From NCBI GenBank assembly GCA_022361315.1, contig JAKSBB010000905.1:1-9506 (forward strand): a stretch of 9,506 bases of DNA. The letters are read 5' to 3'. The DNA comes from Desulfobacterales bacterium. GTDB taxonomy: Bacteria; Desulfobacterota; Desulfobacteria; Desulfobacterales; Desulfobacteraceae. Below, piece after piece: positions 1 to 5,071 of the stretch. The position numbers and the translations under genes are program-made. Positions within the stretch are counted from its first letter, which is position 1. Each line of letters opens with the position of its first letter. The notes beneath the pieces are model-generated. The model saw only the letters and a program-made list of their open reading frames with translations. It was not told where the DNA came from and did no database searches.

Positions 1-729
1 CCGGCCGGCAGCCAGCATGGCAAAGAGGTAAAAAAGGACATTATAGTACCTGTCGATATGGGCGTAAGGTTCAAAATATGGATAGATCCCGGCGTAAGAA
101 AATCCGCCGGAAACGTAAACCAACAATAAAAATGAAAAATACGGGGGCACAATCGTATCCGATTCGTAATCTCCGGCGTTCCGGTCCGCAGTCACCCCAT
201 ACCGTGATATCATCCTGCAACAGCACAATACCGCCCCGGCAGCCATCAGGAAGGGAACGGACAATGCGGCAGCTCCCGTCAGATCCGGCATACTCATATT
301 CACAAAATAGAGCACCAGAAAGGCAAGAAAGAGCGACGATGCCACCACACGGCCTTTGTAAGGTACAGGAATTGTTTCCAGGGAAGCGTAGGTCCAGACA
401 CATCCCACCCGGCCGATCAGCCAGGCGTAGAGTACGATGGCAGCCAATTGCCCTGCCACCGGCAGGTGGGTGAAAACCGTCACCAGCCCAAGCACCATCG
501 CTGCCAGAAACAGCCAGTAGGATCGTCTGTACTCATGTCTGGATACCGGCAGGTAAAATGCCAGCACATGAAACACCACGGCAATGAGGCTGAGGGCAGG
601 TGCCAGATTCCCCGCCGTCACAATCAGAACCGGACCGAAAAAGGTAAACACAATGGTCGCCCCGTAGGCAAACCCCAGGGTCAAAATGTGTACCGGGTAA
701 ATTTTGGCCAGTTTCAGATAGTCACGCAT
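1..729 (-). CDS. MFS-like multi-spanning membrane protein, N-terminal part (runs off left edge)
   Basis: The frame is open from an ATG at 729 to the window edge, giving 243 codons; the C-terminus lies outside. The protein starts MRDYLKLAKIYPVHILTLGF and is strongly hydrophobic. About eight membrane segments can be placed near residues 12-35, 42-62, 71-88, 92-112, 128-145, 152-171, 196-216 and 229-243. Six helices, then a polar stretch (about 172-193), then further helices is the usual half-and-half layout of major facilitator transporters. An in-frame TAG lies about 36 bases upstream, and no other ATG, GTG or TTG lies between, so the ATG at 729 is the likely start although its ribosome site is weak. 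I cannot name a substrate. Some 12-helix MFS-like proteins carry a C-terminal LuxR-type DNA-binding domain, and this could be one, but the part that would show it is not here. MFS family membership is moderately sure; function is unknown. Confidence 0.7.
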   Translation of the reverse strand, partial: MRDYLKLAKIYPVHILTLGFAYGATIVFTFFGPVLIVTAGNLAPALSLIAVVFHVLAFYLPVSRHEYRRSYWLFLAAMVLGLVTVFTHLPVAGQLAAIVLYAWLIGRVGCVWTYASLETIPVPYKGRVVASSLFLAFLVLYFVNMSMPDLTGAAALSVPFLMAAGAVLCCCRMISRYGVTADRNAGDYESDTIVPPYFSFLLLVYVSGGFSYAGIYPYFEPYAHIDRYYNVLFYLFAMLAAGR

Positions 730-820
730 GTTCCACAGTTCCGCAATTACACACCTATACTATACATCAGATCCACCGCAGACGATATTTTCCGCGCAAG
801 GATATCGCTTTGCAGATTTT

Positions 821-826
821 TATAAT
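821..826 (+). promoter_or_regulatory. Candidate -10 box for the RNA methyltransferase gene
   Basis: A perfect TATAAT lies in an AT-rich tract 108 bases before the ATG at 934. No convincing -35 hexamer is found 16-18 bases upstream, so this is only a weak sigma-70 candidate. The 730-933 gap separates two divergent genes and must hold both promoters. For the minus-strand gene I see only poor -10-like matches (TATAGT around 757-762). Confidence 0.25.
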
Positions 827-933
827 ATCTTTTTAAAAATGTTTCACGTAATCCTATTTTTTTAGCCGCCGTACCGATTTATGTCAAGGAGATTCCTCTT
901 TCCAGCACACTTTGGGGCTGGTATAAACAGCCA

Positions 934-1740
934 ATGGACACCTTTAATTTTACGAAAAAAAAATACCTATCCCTGTCGGAACAGGTCCGCCGTAACCATC
1001 TCATCCGATGGCTGTCCGCTGTTTACCAGCGGTTGCAGTCCAGCCGGGTGACACGGGAACAGTTCCGGCAATTCTACGACCAGTATACGACCGTTATGGC
1101 ATGGTCCGAAGGCCCCAGCCCCCCAATGCCGGACACGGATGAGACAATCCAATGGCTGATCTTTGTCTCAGACGCCATCCATCACTTGCAGGCGGCTTCC
1201 GGAAAGACCCTGCGAGACTATGATCTGCTTGACCGTGTGATCACGGGAGACCGTGTAGCCCAGCCTTCCATCCGTCCGGATATGGAATACCAGGTCGCTC
1301 TGGACGGATTACGCAGCCTGTTCAACATCGGCTCCATATACAGGACCTGTGAAACCGCCGGTGTCCGTCATGCCATTCTCGGTAACTGCCCGGGAAAGGA
1401 AAACCCGAAGGTCAGGAAAACAGCCATGGGTTCCCATGAACGAATCTCCGAGGAAAAAACCTGCGATCTGGCCCGAACCCTGAATGAGAAAAAAGCAGAA
1501 GGATTCCGGATCATCGCTCTGGAAACCCTGTCAGATGCCGTGCCCTGCCACGAATACCCCTGGCCCGCCAAAGCGGTGCTGCTGGTGGGTAATGAAGAAT
1601 ACGGGATATCTCCCCATGTACTGCATGGAGCGGACGATGCCGTGCACATCCCCCTGTTCGGCAAGAAGAACTCACTGAACGTGGCCAATGCCCTGTCCAT
1701 CGTTCTGTTCCAGGCGGTATTTGCCCGGATGCCGAAATAA
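934..1740 (+). CDS. TrmH/SpoU-family (SPOUT) RNA 2'-O-ribose methyltransferase
   Basis: This 268-residue protein should transfer methyl from S-adenosylmethionine to a ribose 2'-OH in tRNA or rRNA in the cytoplasm. The three SPOUT motifs are clear. Motif 1 is LRSLFNIGSIYRTCETAGV (about 126-144, with N131 and R137). Motif 2 is LLVGNEEYGIS (216-226). Motif 3 is IPLFGKKNSLNVANALSI (239-256), which forms the trefoil-knot cofactor pocket. The catalytic domain fills residues 118-268. The first 115 residues have no domain I recognise; they are longer than in the minimal TrmL type and may bind RNA. The chosen ATG has no good Shine-Dalgarno; an AAGGAG at 886-891 is too far upstream to serve it. Codons 8-10 are a run of nine A (955-963). 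The stop is one base from the stop of the convergent gene. Family assignment is firm; the RNA target (tRNA or 23S rRNA) cannot be told. Confidence 0.92.
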   Translation: MDTFNFTKKKYLSLSEQVRRNHLIRWLSAVYQRLQSSRVTREQFRQFYDQYTTVMAWSEGPSPPMPDTDETIQWLIFVSDAIHHLQAASGKTLRDYDLLDRVITGDRVAQPSIRPDMEYQVALDGLRSLFNIGSIYRTCETAGVRHAILGNCPGKENPKVRKTAMGSHERISEEKTCDLARTLNEKKAEGFRIIALETLSDAVPCHEYPWPAKAVLLVGNEEYGISPHVLHGADDAVHIPLFGKKNSLNVANALSIVLFQAVFARMPK

Positions 1741-1741
1741 T

Positions 1742-3601
1742 CTATTTCTGAATAGTGATGGACACCTGATAAACCCCACTTTCCAGACGGGATTCCAGCG
1801 GCAGGCCGGTTTTTTCGAATACCTTGATCATGGGCTGGTTGTCGGAGAGCACCTGGGCACACAGGGACTTCAGCCCGCGGTTCCGGCCTTCCACAATAAG
1901 CAGGTCCATCAGGTAGGTACCGATGCCGGCCCCCTGGTACTCTTCATCAATGAGGAAGGCCACTTCACCCATCTCCCCATCTTCACTGGTAACCAGCCGG
2001 GCTTCGGCAATGAGCTTTCCCTCTCCCTTTTTGCCGCCAAACCCCACCACAGAAAATTCCTTGGCATAATCCACGTTGACGTATTCCTGCATCTTGTCGT
2101 GACTCATGGTTTTGATGGAGTAGAAGAAGCGGTAAAACACCATTTCCCGGGAGCAGCGGTAAAAGAAGCGGCGCATGGACTCTTCATCAGAAGGTTTCAT
2201 GGCCCGGAACCTTACGGTTTTCTCGCCTTTGAAGGTTTTGGTGTAGGCGATATGGGCCGGATAGAGGTGGGCCGACCGGGTCACATAGATCTGGTTGGGA
2301 TAGATAATCTTACGGTCCCGGGCTTCCTTGATCAGCGCTTCCCTGTCATCGGGATGGGCAATATCAATGATGGCCTGGGCCCGCTCCCGCAGGGGCCGCC
2401 ATTTGAGCATGGCCGCCCCGTATTCGGTCACCATCACATGAACGGACTCCCTCAGCCGGAGCTGGTTGCCGTAATTCTGGATACTGACCATGATATTGGG
2501 TTCTCCCCGTTCGTTCCGGCTGGGCAATGCGACGATGGTGTTACCGTCTTTTGAAGCCTCGGCCCCCTTGTAGAAGTCAATACCCTCGGTGGGACCCGTA
2601 ATCACAGAGCCACGGATGGGAAACGCCACACTGCCCAGGATATCGGCCTTCCGCCCTTCATAGATGGCCGTGAATTGCGGGTTGTTGGCAATAAATTTGG
2701 AGTTGCACACCCAGTCGATTCCCTGGAACTCCACCAGGGGATTTTTGTGCAGCCACTTCATCAACTCCTTGGTACCCAGGGCATAAGAGGCCAGGGACTT
2801 GCCCCGGAAAGGCGATTTCCTGTGGTTGGTCACGGCACCCGAGTTCACCAGTTCCGCCGCCGCATCTGTAAAATATAAGGAATGTATCCCCAAATCCGTT
2901 TTATCCGAGAGGTAAGGCACCAACGCTTCAAACAACGGTCCCGGGGCATAGTTAATACAGTCTCCGTCGCGGATGATGGCGGCCACATTGGAGGCCACCT
3001 TTTTCATCACCCCGGACACCGGTGCCGGTTCGTAGGTGACAGGATCACGGTCGGAGCGGACCAGCATATCGAACTCTTCAATGGAGACAAAGGTATCTCC
3101 CAGGGTAAAGGGCATCTCCGTATTCACCTCCCCGACCACCAGGCTGGCCTTGTCCATCACTTCCCGTGCCACATCCACTGCCGGCCCCAGACTGCAATAC
3201 CCGCTCTCATTGGGCGGGGTAATCTGGATAAAGGCCACATCCACATCAATACGACGGGATTTGATGATTTCCGGGATTTCAGAGGCATAGGAAGGCACCA
3301 GGTCCACCTGCCCCTCGGAGATGGTGTCCCAGGCCACATACCCGGCAAAAAAGCTCTTCAGCCGGTAATTGGGCGCACTCATCCTGTCCAGGGACAGAAT
3401 GGTTTCCCCCTGAACCGTCAGCTGAACCAGCTCAAGATCCCTGATGTTGTGCTTGTCCACATCCAGCAGGGTCCGGATCAATGTCCGGGGTGCGGCAGGA
3501 CCGGTACCGATAAATACGGTCATACCGGGCTTGATATGGTTCAACACCCGTTCCGGTGCAACCAGCTGGTCTTCCCAATTGGCCAGGTTCAGTTTTGACA
3601 T
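1742..3601 (-). CDS. Acetyl-CoA hydrolase/CoA-transferase domain fused to a Pat-like GNAT acetyltransferase
   Basis: The protein has 619 residues. Start MSKLNLANWE at 3601 is chosen because AAGGAG (3608-3613) sits 6 bases upstream; a longer frame from 3637 has no such site. Residues 1-450 align by eye with the 4-hydroxybutyrate CoA-transferase/acetyl-CoA hydrolase family (about 430-440 aa): IGTGPAAPRTL near 31, FIQITPPNESGYCSLGPAVD at 124-143, LGIHSLYFTDAAAEL at 237-251, a glycine-rich C-lobe GPTEGIDFYKGAEAS at 336-350, and a YPAHIAY end. Family members normally have a catalytic Glu in GIH(T/S)E; here residue 242 is Leu. Residues 462-619 are a GNAT fold with acetyl-CoA loop EEYQGAGIGT (553-562). 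VRFRAMKPSDEESM and YRFF...DY resemble the GNAT half of the protein lysine acetyltransferase Pat/YfiQ. The gene is monocistronic, with a structured leader. The domain call is firm. Activity may be protein acetylation with acyl-CoA sensing (inference) or CoA transfer. Confidence 0.9.
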   Translation of the reverse strand: MSKLNLANWEDQLVAPERVLNHIKPGMTVFIGTGPAAPRTLIRTLLDVDKHNIRDLELVQLTVQGETILSLDRMSAPNYRLKSFFAGYVAWDTISEGQVDLVPSYASEIPEIIKSRRIDVDVAFIQITPPNESGYCSLGPAVDVAREVMDKASLVVGEVNTEMPFTLGDTFVSIEEFDMLVRSDRDPVTYEPAPVSGVMKKVASNVAAIIRDGDCINYAPGPLFEALVPYLSDKTDLGIHSLYFTDAAAELVNSGAVTNHRKSPFRGKSLASYALGTKELMKWLHKNPLVEFQGIDWVCNSKFIANNPQFTAIYEGRKADILGSVAFPIRGSVITGPTEGIDFYKGAEASKDGNTIVALPSRNERGEPNIMVSIQNYGNQLRLRESVHVMVTEYGAAMLKWRPLRERAQAIIDIAHPDDREALIKEARDRKIIYPNQIYVTRSAHLYPAHIAYTKTFKGEKTVRFRAMKPSDEESMRRFFYRCSREMVFYRFFYSIKTMSHDKMQEYVNVDYAKEFSVVGFGGKKGEGKLIAEARLVTSEDGEMGEVAFLIDEEYQGAGIGTYLMDLLIVEGRNRGLKSLCAQVLSDNQPMIKVFEKTGLPLESRLESGVYQVSITIQK

Positions 3602-3607
3602 GGAGCA

Positions 3608-3613
3608 CTCCTT
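3608..3613 (-). promoter_or_regulatory. Ribosome binding site deciding the CoA-transferase/GNAT start
   Basis: AAGGAG on the minus strand lies 6 bases before the ATG at 3601. This spacing supports residue 13 of the longest open frame as the true start. Confidence 0.8.
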
Positions 3614-3622
3614 GATTTGGCA

Positions 3623-3642
3623 GCCGGGGCTTCGCACCCGGC
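3623..3642 (-). promoter_or_regulatory. Stem-loop just upstream of the ribosome binding site
   Basis: The arms GCCGGG (3623-3628) and CCCGGC (3637-3642) can pair around an 8-base loop. A further GC/GC pairing is possible inside the loop. The stem ends 9 bases from the AAGGAG of the CoA-transferase/GNAT gene and would lie in its leader RNA. A role in gating translation is possible but not shown. Confidence 0.4.
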
Positions 3643-3660
3643 CGGGCAGATGGCGGTTCG

Positions 3661-3703
3661 GCAGCCCGGTTTAGTAACCTGTATCAGGCTAATAACGGGC
3701 TGC
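3661..3703 (-). repeat. Long nested inverted repeat in the leader of the CoA-transferase/GNAT gene
   Basis: The outer arms GCAGCCCG (3661-3668) and CGGGCTGC (3696-3703) pair perfectly over 8 bp. Inside, TTAG (3671-3674) pairs with CTAA (3689-3692), and CCTG (3678-3681) pairs with CAGG (3685-3688) around a 3-base loop, with a 3-base bulge. No T-run follows on either strand, so it does not look like an intrinsic terminator. It could be a leader RNA structure, a protein-binding palindrome, or one copy of a dispersed REP-like element. Only one copy is in this window. Confidence 0.55.
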
Positions 3704-3720
3704 ACCAGAGGCTTAGACTT

Positions 3721-3749
3721 TTTGTATCAATTATCCGCGTGACGATCAA
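3721..3749 (-). promoter_or_regulatory. Candidate sigma-70 promoter for the CoA-transferase/GNAT gene
   Basis: On the minus strand TTGATC (3744-3749) and TACAAA (3721-3726) are separated by 17 bases; each matches the consensus at four of six positions. Transcription would start near 3714, giving a leader of about 110 bases that contains the two stem-loops at 3661-3703 and 3623-3642. Confidence 0.3.
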
Positions 3750-3853
3750 GGTATATGCCGCCTTTTCAGCGGCGATGCCCTGTGGCCCTTTGGGCGTTTT
3801 TAAACGCAAAGATAAGAATATTTGGATTTTCAGAAATAGATAAGAAAGATCCC
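3750..3853. other. Non-coding spacer with small inverted repeats
   Basis: The stretch 3602-3923 has no credible gene. This middle part holds three small inverted repeats: GCCGC/GCGGC (3757-3761 with 3769-3773), GCCC/GGGC around TTT (3785-3788 with 3792-3795, followed by GTTTTT on the plus strand), and GCGTTT/AAACGC (3794-3799 with 3802-3807). They could be weak terminators or part of a regulatory RNA. I recognise no known riboswitch class. Confidence 0.4.
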
Positions 3854-3895
3854 TGCCCCGGTGTTGCCATTTAGGACGATGGCAAGGCCGGGGCA
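3854..3895 (-). terminator. Terminator-like stem-loop after the small cysteine-rich gene
   Basis: The arms TGCCCCGG (3854-3861) and CCGGGGCA (3888-3895) form an 8 bp GC-rich base. After a 2x2 internal mismatch, TTGCCAT (3864-3870) pairs with ATGGCAA (3879-3885), leaving an 8-base loop. It starts 29 bases past the stop of the 56-residue gene. On the minus strand it is followed within a few bases by a pyrimidine-rich tract (TCTTTCTTATC), not a pure T-run, so this is probably an intrinsic terminator of imperfect type. Confidence 0.6.
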
Positions 3896-3923
3896 AGTTG
3901 TCTGGAGAAGGGAAGTGCCGGCC

Positions 3924-4094
3924 TTAGCAGGTGGCCTGGCTTTCCTCTTCACAGACTGTCAGACGGGATTTGCACTCCGGGCAGAACATCTGGGCGACGT
4001 TCTGTTCATCCATGATGCTTTCCTGGCTCAGGATTTTCACAACATCATTTTTCTTGGTGCATTCGGGATTGGTACAGCAAAATTTTTTTTCCAT
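3924..4094 (-). CDS. Small cysteine-rich, zinc-ribbon-like protein (56 aa)
   Basis: The frame begins MEKKFCCTNPECTKKNDVVK and ends ESQATC. An AGGAGG ribosome site (4103-4108) lies 8 bases before the ATG, and a strong terminator-like hairpin follows the stop, which argues for a real gene despite the size. Seven of 56 residues are Cys: C6, C7, C12, C38, C41, C48 and C56. CCTNPEC and CPEC are the kind of paired knuckles seen in zinc ribbons, so a metal-binding or regulatory role is plausible. I do not recognise the family. It lies 110 bases downstream of the glp/Hdr-like operon on the same strand and could be co-transcribed, but it also has its own candidate promoter. Eight consecutive A occur at codons 2-4. 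Confidence 0.75.
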   Translation of the reverse strand: MEKKFCCTNPECTKKNDVVKILSQESIMDEQNVAQMFCPECKSRLTVCEEESQATC

Positions 4095-4132
4095 GGTGTA
4101 GCCCTCCTGTTTCTGTGGCTAATTTGTTCTAT

Positions 4133-4160
4133 AGTATAACAACTTTTCAATATCATACAA
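4133..4160 (-). promoter_or_regulatory. Candidate promoter for the small cysteine-rich gene
   Basis: On the minus strand a good -10 box TATACT (4133-4138, five of six) lies 16 bases from a poor -35 TTGTAT (4155-4160). It sits in a markedly AT-rich gap. The weak -35 together with adjacent direct repeats would fit an activator- or repressor-controlled promoter. Confidence 0.35.
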
Positions 4161-4174
4161 TTAGGTTTCAATAT
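4145..4174. repeat. Pair of 9-bp direct repeats, 21 bp apart
   Basis: TTTCAATAT occurs at 4145-4153 and again at 4166-4174. The start-to-start distance of 21 bp is two helical turns, so both copies face the same side of the DNA. They flank the candidate -35 box of the small cysteine-rich gene, as a tandem operator would. Chance is possible because the region is AT-rich. Confidence 0.4.
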
Positions 4175-4204
4175 TTATTTTAACTTTCACATGTTGAATC
4201 CCAT

Positions 4205-5071
4205 TCATTCCGGTTTGAGAGAGTCTATCCTGAACACCTTAGCCTTCAGCCCCAGGGCACGGCCCAGCAGCATGGCAAAGGGCACGGCGGTCACATCACC
4301 GGTATCGCCGGGAACGCCCCTGTCGTACTGAATCTGGCAATGGGTGCAGGCCGTGCAAATGGTTGTCGCCCCGGTGCGGGCCGCACTGGCCAGTTTTTCC
4401 CTGCGCATGCGAAAGGCCAGATCGGTGTGGGTGTCGGCCACGGGGTCGCCGCAGCATTCCGTTTCCTTGGACCAGGATACGGTCTCAAGGCCGCAGGCCC
4501 GGGCCAGTTCCCCGAACATCACCGGATTAAAAGGATTGTCGAACCGGGTCACCGCATAGGGGCGAAGGGCGTGACAGCCCTGTTGGAGCACCACTTTCGG
4601 TTTCGGTAGCCGGGGGGTGATTTTTCCGGCAAGGGTGTCGGTGCCGATGTCGTGGTATAAAAAATCCAACAGATGGCGAACCTTCGGTGGCCGCTCTTCA
4701 AGGCCGCCAGTTCCGGGATCCTGGATCAGGCCGGTGCCTGGAAAGGTCAACCCGTCTTCTTCCAGGGCCAGATCCACCTTTTCCCGAATGACTTTATCCG
4801 TATCGTACCAGTGAAGGCCGTGTTTAAATTGTCCGAAGCAGCATTTGCAGGGGGTCAGGATGTCCAGCCCCTGGTCCAGGGCCATGGTGAGATTCCGGAT
4901 CGATGCCAGTACGGAAGCGGACAAATCTTTGCTCCGGGCCGGATTTCCGCAGCAGTTGAAGGGTAGTTTGACCAGGGTCACGCCCAGATGTTTCATCAGG
5001 GCTTCCACCGCCTCTCCGTATTCGGCTAGGCCGAAGGAAATTTTGCACCCCGGGAAATAGGCCAGTCGCAT
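4205..5071 (-). CDS. HdrB-like protein with two CCG domains (heterodisulfide reductase B-type)
   Basis: This 288-residue soluble protein matches the HdrB/GlpC C-terminal/GlcF CCG family, which binds non-cubane [4Fe-4S] clusters and passes electrons to or from a disulfide or another redox partner. Two full motifs are visible. The first is C9 in YFPGCKISFG, C40-C41 in FNCCGN, and C75/C78 in CKCC. The second is C166 in QQGCHALRPY, C206-C207 in ECCGDP, and C242/C245 in CTACTHC. The length is typical of HdrB. No membrane segment or signal peptide is seen. The ATG at 5071 overlaps the preceding stop by one base (TGATG), with AAGGAG (5079-5084) 7 bases upstream, so translation is probably coupled. 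It is the fourth gene of the glpA-glpB operon, supplying the CCG half of the missing GlpC. A link to thiol/disulfide chemistry is possible but not shown. Confidence 0.88.
   Translation of the reverse strand: MRLAYFPGCKISFGLAEYGEAVEALMKHLGVTLVKLPFNCCGNPARSKDLSASVLASIRNLTMALDQGLDILTPCKCCFGQFKHGLHWYDTDKVIREKVDLALEEDGLTFPGTGLIQDPGTGGLEERPPKVRHLLDFLYHDIGTDTLAGKITPRLPKPKVVLQQGCHALRPYAVTRFDNPFNPVMFGELARACGLETVSWSKETECCGDPVADTHTDLAFRMRREKLASAARTGATTICTACTHCQIQYDRGVPGDTGDVTAVPFAMLLGRALGLKAKVFRIDSLKPE

Noticed and set aside
881..960. Alternative upstream start at ATG 881 joined to the methyltransferase by slippage on the A run
   Set aside because: ATG 881 is in another frame, has no ribosome site, and nothing requires slippage. 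The frame from 934 is complete by itself.
1740..1757. CTATT/AATAG hairpin at the convergent gene junction as a shared terminator
   Set aside because: It is only five AT-rich pairs overlapping a stop codon, with no T-run.
1688..2554. 288-residue open frame on the plus strand
   Set aside because: It is antisense to the well-supported CoA-transferase/GNAT gene and rich in His, Gly and Pro. No domain is recognisable.
3602..3637. Longer start for the CoA-transferase/GNAT protein (12 extra residues)
   Set aside because: There is no ribosome site before 3637, whereas AAGGAG is well placed for 3601. The extra residues cover that ribosome site.
3780..3850. Resemblance to a c-di-GMP (GEMM) riboswitch: an ACAGGGCA-like string next to a stem with an A-rich loop on the minus strand, and ACGCAAAG on the plus strand
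   Set aside because: The pieces are on opposite strands and the conserved core order is absent.
3684..3896. 70-residue open frame on the minus strand
   Set aside because: It needs a TTG start inside the terminator-like hairpin, has no ribosome site, and overlaps structured non-coding DNA.
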